Positions 33,019 to 39,274 of a stretch of DNA of 64,000 nt are shown here, one piece after another. Within the stretch, counting starts at the first letter, position 1, and each line of letters starts with the position of its first letter. The position numbers and the translations under genes were made by a program. The stretch lies in the NCBI RefSeq assembly GCF_042429235.1, contig NZ_JBHMBA010000008.1; one strand, written 5' to 3'. The notes below the pieces were generated by a model. That model was not told the DNA's origin, did not search any database, and worked only from the letters and a program-made list of their open reading frames with translations. This DNA comes from Arthrobacter_B citreus (GTDB taxonomy: Bacteria > Actinomycetota > Actinomycetes > Actinomycetales > Micrococcaceae).

Positions 33019-33486
33019 TCAGACCAGTTTCAGATCACGCTCCAGCTTCGCAACGTGCCCGGTGGCCTTGACGTTGTACTGGGCCAGGGAAACGGCGCCT
33101 TCGGGATCCACCACCACGGTTGAGCGGATCAGTCCCTCGTAGGTCTTGCCGTAGTTCTTCTTTTCGCCCCATGCTCCGTACGCTTCGGCCACCGCATGGT
33201 CCGGATCGGAGAGCAGGGGGAAGTTGAGGTGCTCGGCCTCAGCGAATTTCTCCAGTTTGGGGATCGGGTCGGGGGAGATCCCGACGACGGCGTACCCGGC
33301 GTCCTGAAGCTTGTTCAGGTTGTCGCGGAAGTCGCATGCCTGAGTGGTGCAGCCGGGAGTTGCCGCTGCGGGGTAGAAGTACACAATGGTGCTGCGGCCC
33401 CGGAAATCGGCGAGCGATACGGACGCGGAGCCGGTGGCCGGGAGGGTGAAATCCGGGGCTTTTTCACCGGGGGACAGGCGGGGCAT
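33019..33486 (-). CDS. bcp: thioredoxin-dependent thiol peroxidase (Bcp/PrxQ family)
   Basis: 155 residues. It reduces peroxides; the peroxidatic Cys46 sits in TPGCTTQAC with the resolving Cys51 five residues on, the atypical 2-Cys PrxQ arrangement. FYPAAATPGC and GISPDPIPKLEKFAEAEHLNFPLLSD are family text. Note AAA in place of the usual KDN/KAM before TPGC. Start ATG follows AAGGAGAG. Divergent from a MarR gene, with 145 bases between. Confidence 0.93.
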   Translation of the reverse strand: MPRLSPGEKAPDFTLPATGSASVSLADFRGRSTIVYFYPAAATPGCTTQACDFRDNLNKLQDAGYAVVGISPDPIPKLEKFAEAEHLNFPLLSDPDHAVAEAYGAWGEKKNYGKTYEGLIRSTVVVDPEGAVSLAQYNVKATGHVAKLERDLKLV

Positions 33487-33631
33487 AGGTCTCTCCTTGG
33501 TATCAATGGGCTATCCGGCTGTGTCACAGCGCGACAGCGCGCGGCCTAGGTGGCTATCCTAGTATGTGGTGGATTTGTAGGTTATCCGACCGGCCATCAA
33601 ATCCTCACAGTGAAAGGAAGAGTTCTCTTTT

Positions 33632-34186
33632 ATGCCCGATATGGAGCACTGGCCCACGGGTCGCCTGTTGTCGACGGCGGCACGCCTGGTCGAACACGCC
33701 TGGAATGAAAGGCTTGTCCGCATTGGCGTTACCCATGCCGGAGTGATCGCGTTGGGGGTCCTGGATTCGCAGGGCCCAATGACGCAGGCGCACCTGGCGC
33801 AGCTTGTCCGGGTTCAGGCCCAGACGATGGGGAAGACCCTCTCACGCCTCGAGGCGCATGGCCACGTGGCGCGGGTCCGCAATGACCTGGACAGACGCAG
33901 CCACATGGTCTCCATCACTCCGCAGGGAGTGGAGGCGCTGCGCGAAGCCCAGAATATCGAGCGCACCCTGATTGAGGGTGGCGAGCTGATGTCCGAGGCG
34001 CTTCGCGGGCAGCTGCGCAACGTCATCAGGGAGTTGGGGAACCCCCGCTGGCAGCTTGCGGTGGATGTTCCGGGGCTGCCTATTCCCGTGGTGCCTGCCG
34101 AGGAAATCGTTGCGGCCGGGGAGCCGGAGAAAGCTCCCGCTAAAGACGCAGGCGATGAAGCTGCGAAGGCTGCCGAGTCAGCCTAG
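33632..34186 (+). CDS. MarR family transcriptional regulator (second)
   Basis: 184 residues. A winged helix (about 45-105) with MTQAHLAQLVRVQAQTMGKTLSRLEAHGHVARV and the wing NDLDRRSHMVSITPQGVEAL. It has a C-terminal extension after about 145, acidic and Ala-rich (EKAPAKDAGDEAAKAAESA), absent from standard MarR proteins. Start at ATG 33632 with GAAAGGAAGAG. Its divergent neighbour is the peroxiredoxin gene, so redox-linked control of bcp is a reasonable guess. Confidence 0.85.
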   Translation: MPDMEHWPTGRLLSTAARLVEHAWNERLVRIGVTHAGVIALGVLDSQGPMTQAHLAQLVRVQAQTMGKTLSRLEAHGHVARVRNDLDRRSHMVSITPQGVEALREAQNIERTLIEGGELMSEALRGQLRNVIRELGNPRWQLAVDVPGLPIPVVPAEEIVAAGEPEKAPAKDAGDEAAKAAESA

Positions 34187-34208
34187 CGAAGCAGAAACGT
34201 TTCGAAGG

Positions 34209-34237
34209 AAGCACGTCCCGGTGGGGCGTGCTTTTTT
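34209..34237 (+). terminator. intrinsic terminator of the MarR gene
   Basis: AAGCACGTCCC (34209-34219) pairs with GGGGCGTGCTT (34223-34233, one T-G wobble) over GGT, followed by TTTT. Confidence 0.88.
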
Positions 34238-34269
34238 CGTATCCCCGCCGGCCGCACGCGGACAACAAA

Positions 34270-34312
34270 AAGGAGCGGCCCTGCCGGTTTTCACCCGGCT
34301 AAGCCGCTCCTT
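34270..34312 (-). terminator. terminator of the first tRNA-Lys
   Basis: AAGGAGCGGC (34270-34279) and GCCGCTCCTT (34303-34312) form the outer stem and GCCGG/CCGGC an inner one. On the minus strand TTTTTGTTG follows, directly after the tRNA 3' end. Confidence 0.85.
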
Positions 34313-34315
34313 GAT

Positions 34316-34391
34316 TGGTGCACCCCCCGGGACTTGAACCCGGAACCCTCTGATTAAGAGTCAGATGCTCTGCCAATTGAGCTAGAGGTGC
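34316..34391 (-). tRNA. tRNA-Lys(CUU), copy 1
   Basis: 76 bases: acceptor GCACCTC with GGGGTGC, 3' ACCA encoded, D-arm with AGCTCAATTGGCAGAGC, anticodon loop CTCTTAA (anticodon CTT) and T-arm GGGTTCAAGTCCC. Identical to the copy at 34672-34747. Confidence 0.97.
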
Positions 34392-34434
34392 ATCTGCTGC
34401 GTTTGTCTCGACGGCGTGAACCGGCGATTTGTGA

Positions 34435-34461
34435 TCCGCAACGACAGACAACACTACCAGT
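34435..34461 (-). promoter_or_regulatory. promoter block of tRNA-Lys copy 1
   Basis: On the minus strand an extended -10, TGGTAGTGT (TAGTGT at 34456-34451), is followed by TGTCGTTGCGGA. The same block precedes tRNA-Lys copy 2 at the same distance (60-62 bases from the tRNA), which supports a functional promoter. Confidence 0.55.
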
Positions 34462-34627
34462 GATTCGACCGCCCCGTGAACAGTTCAGGCCTTATTAGCG
34501 GAAGTGAGACGCACATCATGTTCGTGCTCCCCGGGGCGGCGGCCCGGAGTGGCGGGAGGTGGGGGAGGAGTATCGCCGGCCGCTGGACGGCGGCCGGCGG
34601 AGCAGCCTCCGCCCCGGATGCAAAAAG

Positions 34628-34669
34628 AACCCCGCCTGACCGGGACTTTCATCCTGGTCAAACGGGGTT
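34628..34669 (-). terminator. terminator of the second tRNA-Lys
   Basis: AACCCCG (34628-34634) pairs with CGGGGTT (34663-34669), with an inner TGACC/GGTCA stem; on the minus strand TCTTTTTG follows. The 280 bases between the two tRNA-Lys genes hold only this, the copy-1 promoter and no gene that I can see. Confidence 0.8.
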
Positions 34670-34671
34670 AT

Positions 34672-34747
34672 TGGTGCACCCCCCGGGACTTGAACCCGGA
34701 ACCCTCTGATTAAGAGTCAGATGCTCTGCCAATTGAGCTAGAGGTGC
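34672..34747 (-). tRNA. tRNA-Lys(CUU), copy 2
   Basis: Identical in all 76 bases to the copy at 34316-34391, including the encoded CCA and anticodon CTT. Its promoter block and terminator are separate, so this is a duplicated transcription unit rather than a polycistron. Confidence 0.97.
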
Positions 34748-34792
34748 CTTTGTTTTGGTCTGCAGTGTCGAACATTTCTGCCCGATTTGCTC

Positions 34793-34819
34793 TCCGCAAC
34801 GACATGAAACATTACCAGT
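34793..34819 (-). promoter_or_regulatory. promoter block of tRNA-Lys copy 2
   Basis: On the minus strand TGGTAATGT (TAATGT at 34814-34809), then a leader with TGTCGTTGCGGA, matches the copy-1 block. Both lie about 60 bases upstream of the tRNA. Confidence 0.55.
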
Positions 34820-34889
34820 ACTTTCAGGAAAAAGAAAAATCGGCCAGCGTCCCCGGCGGAGCGCCCAAGTTCCGGCGGAGTGCCTACGT

Positions 34890-35318
34890 TTAGGCGGGCG
34901 CGGCGCCGGGCTGCCCCTTCCGGAGGCGCTTGTCCGGTGGAACCACCATTTCGAGCGGGTTTCCGTCCCAGTCCGCGCTGTTGTCCACCACCCAGGTCCT
35001 CACCGGCAGGGGCTCTTCCTCATCCACTGCGGAATTGCCTTCGGTTTCGGTTTCGGGTGCCGTTGCCGTAACGGCGTCCGGCGGAACCGGAGTAACCGGC
35101 AGGTTTCCGTGCCAGCCGGGCAGGGCGCTGGGCGGGGTTCCGCCGCCGTCGGAAGAGAGCACCGGAAGCTGGCCGGTGTCTGCGTCTTTGCTGCTGACCC
35201 GCAGGGCATGGTCAACCGCGCCGTGCCGCAGCATCCGGCGCACCACTGCAGCTGCCGCAGCGCCGAATCCCGCTGCGGAGAGGACGGCTGCCGATGTCAG
35301 CAGCGGGGAACGTTTCAC
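34890..35318 (-). CDS. hypothetical membrane-anchored or secreted protein (142 aa)
   Basis: One hydrophobic segment at about 6-25 (LTSAAVLSAAGFGAAAAAVV) flanked by Arg/Lys, then a soluble Pro/Gly-rich domain (SDGGGTPPSALPGWHGN) and a C-terminal part with VVDNSADWDGNPLEMVVPPDKRLRKGQPG. The ATG is preceded by AAGGGAAGG. I do not recognise the family. It could be a signal anchor with an extracellular tail. It is divergent to the 2-hydroxyacid dehydrogenase. Confidence 0.65.
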   Translation of the reverse strand: MKRSPLLTSAAVLSAAGFGAAAAAVVRRMLRHGAVDHALRVSSKDADTGQLPVLSSDGGGTPPSALPGWHGNLPVTPVPPDAVTATAPETETEGNSAVDEEEPLPVRTWVVDNSADWDGNPLEMVVPPDKRLRKGQPGAAPA

Positions 35319-35474
35319 ATCGTCGCCTTCCCTTGGTGCGGGTGGTGAGGTCCGGAGGGGTCTGCACTCCCCGGTGCGGGAGTCGGAACGGGGCGTGCGG
35401 TGCGTCGTTTCTCGACGTTACGGCGGGTTCCGGTTCAGTGTCCAGAGGTGGCGGCATCCTTTGGGTCCGGACGC

Positions 35475-35480
35475 TAGGCT
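35475..35480 (+). promoter_or_regulatory. -10 box of a leaderless 2-hydroxyacid dehydrogenase transcript
   Basis: TAGGCT (TANNNT type) ends 7 bases before the ATG at 35488 and no ribosome-binding site is seen, so transcription likely starts at the start codon. Confidence 0.45.
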
Positions 35481-35487
35481 GTCAGGC

Positions 35488-36444
35488 ATGAATGAGGAAT
35501 ACCGCCCCGTCCGAGCCATCACGCTACCCACCGAAGACCTCCTGGAGGCAGTGAGTCCGCTGCCGGACGGCATTCGTGCCGGCGTCTGGGATGTCGTGGG
35601 GGAGCCGAAGGGATTGGAGTACGGCGAGATCGACGCCGTCGTCCTGCCTTACGGTGCCGGCAGCGACTGGAAGGAAGCGCTGGACCGCGTCCCGCACCTG
35701 AAAATGCTCCAGGCCCAGTCCACTGGCTACGACGGCCTGCCCGAACTGGTGGGTCCCGACGTCGCCGTTGTCAGCGCAGCGGGAGTCCACGTCGCCGGAA
35801 CCGCCGAACTCGCCGTGGCCCTGATGCTGGCCTCGCTCCGCGGCGTGGACACAGCCGTCCGGAACGCAGAAAGCGAAACTTGGGAGAGCCGGCGCTACCC
35901 CGGGCTGGCGGACCGCCGGGTACTGCTGGTGGGCGTCGGGGGAATCGGCGCCGCGATTGCCCAGCGCCTGGAGCCCTTCGAAGTTGAACTCACCCGGGTG
36001 GGAAGCCGTGCACGGACGGACGAGTACGGCACGGTCCATGGCGCCGATGAGCTCGTGGAGCTCGCCGGGAAGGCCGAAGTCGTGGTGGTGATAACCCCGC
36101 TGACGGAGACCACTCATCACCTCATCAACAAGGAGGTCCTCGCCGCGCTGCCCGACGGTGCCCTGGTGGTGAATGTTGCCCGCGGCCCCGTCGTGGACAC
36201 CGAAGCCCTTACCGGGGAAGTGGTGTCAGGCCGCCTGTATGCCGCGCTCGACGTCGTCGATCCCGAGCCGCTGCCGGCCGGCCATCCGCTGTGGAAGGCA
36301 CCCAACGCGCTCATCACGCCGCACGTTGGCGGCAACACTGAAGCGTTTGTGCCGCGCATCCGCAAGCTGCTCAAAGAGCAGGTCGCGCGCCTGGCCCGCG
36401 GCGAGGAGCCGCTGAACCTGGCGCGCCGCGGTCCCTGGGCCTAG
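35488..36444 (+). CDS. D-isomer 2-hydroxyacid dehydrogenase (NAD-dependent)
   Basis: 318 residues. The substrate domain is split around a Rossmann domain (about 95-280). GVGGIG is the nucleotide-binding motif. The catalytic set is Arg in VARGPVVD, Glu in DVVDPEPLP and His in TPHVGGN. Family members reduce 2-oxoacids such as glyoxylate, hydroxypyruvate or phosphoglycerate precursors; the exact substrate is open. The reading frame extends 558 bases upstream, but that part lacks homology and covers the divergent gene, so the ATG at 35488 is used. Confidence 0.9.
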   Translation: MNEEYRPVRAITLPTEDLLEAVSPLPDGIRAGVWDVVGEPKGLEYGEIDAVVLPYGAGSDWKEALDRVPHLKMLQAQSTGYDGLPELVGPDVAVVSAAGVHVAGTAELAVALMLASLRGVDTAVRNAESETWESRRYPGLADRRVLLVGVGGIGAAIAQRLEPFEVELTRVGSRARTDEYGTVHGADELVELAGKAEVVVVITPLTETTHHLINKEVLAALPDGALVVNVARGPVVDTEALTGEVVSGRLYAALDVVDPEPLPAGHPLWKAPNALITPHVGGNTEAFVPRIRKLLKEQVARLARGEEPLNLARRGPWA

Positions 36445-36452
36445 CTGAGGGG

Positions 36453-36499
36453 CGCTGAGCCGGCGGGGCCGGACGCTGTCCCGCCCCGCCGGCTCAGCG
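36453..36499. terminator. bidirectional terminator between convergent genes
   Basis: CGCTGAGCCGGCGGGG (36453-36468) pairs perfectly with CCCCGCCGGCTCAGCG (36484-36499), and the loop itself folds GGAC/GTCC. Nine bases after the dehydrogenase stop. Confidence 0.85.
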
Positions 36500-36529
36500 G
36501 TCAGGCCGCTGACGCTGGCAGGACCCGGT

Positions 36530-36967
36530 TCAGGCCAGGGTCAGGAAATGGTCGACGAAGGACGCGAAGTCCTCGAGGTCGGCGGCCTGCTCAATAACCC
36601 GCAGGCTGCCGTCGTCGGGCAGCGGCGCGCTCGCCTGCACCTGAAAACGGAAGATGCGTCCGGTGTTCGTGCCAACCTCGAAGTCTCCGGTGGAGACTTC
36701 CTCCGTGTGGGAAAGATTGGTGGAGTTCACGGCCGTCGGAGGCTCCAGTCCGGCGAGCGTTCCGGTATCAAACGGGGCAAACACCAGCTCGGCGGGGCGC
36801 CACCGGTAACCCACCACGTAGTAGGCCTCCGCCCCGTCTCCGCCCGGCCCGGCGCAGACCAGGTTGTAGTCCCCGTAGTTGGGAATCTGGGACTCAAACA
36901 CATGCCGGAGCACAGCCTTGATGTCATCGCTGGAGGGCTGGTCGCGGAATGCTGGTGCCGAAGTCAT
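36530..36967 (-). CDS. conserved hypothetical protein (145 aa)
   Basis: A soluble alpha/beta protein without signal or membrane segments. Features are DDIKAVLRHVFESQIPNYGDYNLVCAG, the beta-rich YYVVGYRWRPAELVFAPFDT, a stretch of charged turns, and the C-terminal helix EDFASFVDHFLTLA. The codon use is normal for the window. I recall similar small proteins in Arthrobacter but cannot name a function. It is divergent from ilvD. Confidence 0.7.
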   Translation of the reverse strand: MTSAPAFRDQPSSDDIKAVLRHVFESQIPNYGDYNLVCAGPGGDGAEAYYVVGYRWRPAELVFAPFDTGTLAGLEPPTAVNSTNLSHTEEVSTGDFEVGTNTGRIFRFQVQASAPLPDDGSLRVIEQAADLEDFASFVDHFLTLA

Positions 36968-37067
36968 TCCTCCAGTCTATGAACATCAGCCCCGATCGGC
37001 GGAAGCCCTGCCCGGCAACACCCGGTTGGAAACAGACTTGTCACGCGCCCTTCACTCGCCGTAACAA

Positions 37068-37121
37068 CCGGGGCACGCGGCCGTCATATGCCCCGGGGGA
37101 GGCGCCGGCAGGTCCTAAGAT
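37068..37121 (+). promoter_or_regulatory. ilvD upstream region: hairpin and leaderless -10 box
   Basis: CCGGGGCA (37068-37075) and TGCCCCGG (37089-37096) form an 8-bp inverted repeat. TAAGAT (37116-37121) ends 6 bases before the ilvD ATG, fitting a TANNNT -10 and a leaderless transcript. An alternative upstream promoter TTGTCA-N18-TAACAA begins at 37038. Confidence 0.4.
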
Positions 37122-37127
37122 CGGAAC

Positions 37128-38831
37128 ATGAGCTTGGAGAACACCCCTGACATCAAACCCCGAAGCCGAGTAGTTACCGACGGGATCCACGCAGCTCCGG
37201 CGCGGGGCATGTTCCGTGCGGTGGGGATGGGAGACGACGATTTCGCCAAACCGCAGATCGGCGTCGCCAGTTCCTGGAACGAAATTACGCCCTGCAACCT
37301 GTCCCTGAACCGGCTGGCCCAGGGCGCCAAGGAAGGCGTCCACGCCGGCGGCGGGTTCCCGATGCAGTTCGGAACCATTTCCGTTTCCGACGGCATCTCC
37401 ATGGGCCACGAGGGCATGCATTTCTCCCTCGTCTCCCGTGAGGTCATTGCCGACTCCGTGGAAACCGTCATGATGGCCGAACGCCTCGACGGCTCCATCC
37501 TGCTGGCCGGCTGTGACAAGTCACTTCCCGGCATGCTGATGGCGGCGGCCCGCCTCGACCTCTCCAGTGTTTTCCTTTACGCCGGCTCGATCATGCCCGG
37601 CTTCGCCAAGATGGAAGACGGCACCGAACGCGAAGTCACCCTGATTGATGCCTTCGAAGCAGTCGGTGCCTGCGCCGCCGGCAAGATGAGCCTCAAGGAC
37701 CTGGACACCATTGAACGCGCCATTTGCCCGGGCGAAGGCGCCTGCGGCGGCATGTACACCGCCAACACCATGGCGTGCATCGGTGAGGCCCTGGGCATGT
37801 CCCTGCCCGGTTCGGCCGCTCCGCCCTCGGCAGACCGCCGCCGCGACGAGTTCGCCCGCAAGTCCGGCGAAGCCGTGGTTAACCTGCTCCGTAAGGGCAT
37901 CACCGCCCGCGACATCATGACCAAGAAGGCGTTCGAAAACGCCATCGCCGTGACCATGGCCTTCGGCGGCTCCACCAACGCCGTCCTGCACCTGCTGGCC
38001 ATTGCCCGTGAGGCGGAGGTTGACCTCACGCTCGAGGACTTCAACCGGATCGGCGACAAGATCCCGCACCTGGGCGACCTGAAGCCGTTCGGCCGCTATG
38101 TGATGTTCGACGTCGACAAGATCGGCGGCGTGCCGGTCATCATGAAGGCACTGCTCGACGCCGGCCTCATCCACGGCGACTGCCTCACCGTCACGGGCAA
38201 AACGGTGGCGGAGAACCTCGCCTCCATCAACCCGCCGGATCCGGACGGTAAGGTCCTGCGCGCCATGGACAACCCGATCCACAAGACCGGCGGCATCACC
38301 ATCCTGCACGGCTCCATGGCTCCCGAGGGTGCCGTGGTCAAGAGCGCCGGGTTCGACGCCGATGTGTTCGAAGGCACCGCACGCGTCTTTGAGCGCGAGC
38401 AGGGCGCCCTCGATGCGCTCGACGCCGGGGCGATCCACGCCGGCGACGTCGTCGTCATCCGCTATGAAGGACCCAGGGGCGGCCCGGGCATGCGTGAAAT
38501 GCTCGCCATCACCGGCGCCATCAAGGGGGCCGGCCTGGGCAAGGACGTCCTGCTGCTGACCGACGGCCGGTTCTCCGGCGGCACCACGGGCCTGTGCATT
38601 GGGCACGTTGCGCCCGAAGCGGTCGACGGCGGCCCCATCGCCTTCGTCAAGGACGGCGACCGGATCCGCGTGGACATTGCCGCCCGCAGCTTTGACCTCC
38701 TGGTGGAGCCCGAGGAACTTGAGGCGCGCAAGGTCGGCTGGAAGCCGCTGCCGGCCAAGTTCACCAAGGGAGTGCTGTCCAAGTACGCCAAGATGGTCAA
38801 CTCGGCCTCCACCGGCGCTTACTGCGGTTGA
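37128..38831 (+). CDS. ilvD: dihydroxy-acid dehydratase
   Basis: 567 residues. It dehydrates 2,3-dihydroxy-isovalerate and -methylvalerate to the 2-oxoacids, the third step of valine and isoleucine synthesis. Iron-sulfur and substrate motifs are LLAGCDKSLPGML, CPGEGACGGMYTANTM and AFGGSTNAVLHL; GPRGGPGMREML and DGRFSGGTTGLCIGHVAPEA are the C-terminal signatures. It is the first of the ilv genes, followed by a strong terminator and then ilvBNC, so it is transcribed separately. Confidence 0.97.
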   Translation: MSLENTPDIKPRSRVVTDGIHAAPARGMFRAVGMGDDDFAKPQIGVASSWNEITPCNLSLNRLAQGAKEGVHAGGGFPMQFGTISVSDGISMGHEGMHFSLVSREVIADSVETVMMAERLDGSILLAGCDKSLPGMLMAAARLDLSSVFLYAGSIMPGFAKMEDGTEREVTLIDAFEAVGACAAGKMSLKDLDTIERAICPGEGACGGMYTANTMACIGEALGMSLPGSAAPPSADRRRDEFARKSGEAVVNLLRKGITARDIMTKKAFENAIAVTMAFGGSTNAVLHLLAIAREAEVDLTLEDFNRIGDKIPHLGDLKPFGRYVMFDVDKIGGVPVIMKALLDAGLIHGDCLTVTGKTVAENLASINPPDPDGKVLRAMDNPIHKTGGITILHGSMAPEGAVVKSAGFDADVFEGTARVFEREQGALDALDAGAIHAGDVVVIRYEGPRGGPGMREMLAITGAIKGAGLGKDVLLLTDGRFSGGTTGLCIGHVAPEAVDGGPIAFVKDGDRIRVDIAARSFDLLVEPEELEARKVGWKPLPAKFTKGVLSKYAKMVNSASTGAYCG

Positions 38832-38887
38832 AACCTCCCTTGTTGCAGGCGCAGAGCGCCTGCAACAAGGGGCCCTCGGTTTCAACC
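38826..38887 (+). terminator. nested double hairpin over the ilvD stop codon
   Basis: Outer arms GGTTGAAACC (38826-38835) and GGTTTCAACC (38878-38887) enclose a perfect 16-bp inner stem: CCCTTGTTGCAGGCGC (38837-38852) with GCGCCTGCAACAAGGG (38856-38871) over a 3-base loop. The outer arm includes the TGA stop of ilvD (38829-38831). Confidence 0.75.
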
Positions 38888-38893
38888 TTATTA

Positions 38894-38921
38894 AGCCCTG
38901 CCGCCTTATCGGGGCAGGGCT
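38894..38921. terminator. second hairpin after ilvD
   Basis: AGCCCTGCC (38894-38902) pairs with GGCAGGGCT (38913-38921). It follows the nested hairpin by 6 bases and precedes the ilvB promoter region. It could be an additional terminator. Confidence 0.5.
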
Positions 38922-38991
38922 CAGCCGGGGCGGATATCAGCGGGGGCCCTAAGGGTCCTGAGCTTTGTTGAGCCCCGCTGCAGCGTCCATG

Positions 38992-39026
38992 ATGCGGACC
39001 ATGTGTCCGAATAGTGAGACGCGGAC
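38992..39026 (+). promoter_or_regulatory. operator-like region of the ilvBNC operon
   Basis: TGTCCGAATAGTGAGACG (39004-39021) matches the leuB upstream element at 60542-60559 in 12 of 18 positions, all in the arms: TGTCC-N5-GTGRGACG. It is preceded by ATGCGGACCAT (38992-39002), of which leuB also has a variant. CGGAC (38995-38999) and GTCCG (39005-39009) are inverted, with a further CGGAC at 39022-39026. Probably bound by a common regulator of branched-chain amino-acid genes. Confidence 0.55.
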
Positions 39027-39035
39027 CGGTTTCAG

Positions 39036-39064
39036 TTGACAGTGCCAGAGGGGTTGGGAAGACT
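39036..39064 (+). promoter_or_regulatory. ilvB promoter
   Basis: A perfect -35 TTGACA (39036-39041) is followed 17 bases later by a weak -10 AAGACT (39059-39064). The start of transcription would fall at or one base before the leader-peptide ATG (39072). Confidence 0.55.
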
Positions 39065-39071
39065 GAACGGT

Positions 39072-39113
39072 ATGCAGATCGTATCCGTCGTCCTTACCAA
39101 GCGCGTGGCCTAA
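39072..39113 (+). CDS. ilvB leader peptide (attenuation peptide, 13 aa)
   Basis: The frame reads MQIVSVVLTKRVA then TAA. Six of 13 codons specify Ile, Val or Leu (I, V, V, V, L, V), the three end products of the pathway. It sits between the ilvB promoter and an intrinsic terminator, the classical arrangement of transcription attenuation. Ribosome stalling at the valine/leucine/isoleucine codons when these are scarce would let transcription continue. No ribosome-binding site is visible, consistent with a leaderless start. Confidence 0.8.
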   Translation: MQIVSVVLTKRVA

Positions 39114-39178
39114 CAGCCGGCTTGTAAGAACGTCACGCGCGAACCCCTACGGAGCCAACCGGCACGAGGGGTTTTTTT
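39101..39178 (+). terminator. ilvBNC attenuator
   Basis: Terminator: AACCCCT (39142-39148) pairs with AGGGGTT (39167-39173), with GCC/GGC inside, and seven T (39172-39178) follow. Upstream, GCGCGTG in the end of the leader peptide (39101-39107) can pair with CACGCGC (39134-39140). Ribosome position in the peptide would decide between these structures; which segment acts as antiterminator (perhaps AGCCGGCT at about 39115) is inference. Confidence 0.85.
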
Positions 39179-39274
39179 ATTGGCTTCAGACAAAGCACAA
39201 AAGCCGCCCCGGGCTCATCGTCCGGACGGCCGCCGCAGCAGATCACATGAATAAGTATCCGTAAGGAAGTCTTT

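Noticed and set aside
34392..34671. An additional gene between the two tRNA-Lys copies
   Set aside because: The 77-codon frame there runs into the tRNA itself and is explained by chance; only regulatory elements are visible.
34930..35487. Upstream extension of the hydroxyacid dehydrogenase reading frame
   Set aside because: It overlaps the divergent hypothetical gene, has no homology to the family and there is a -10 box placed exactly for the ATG at 35488.
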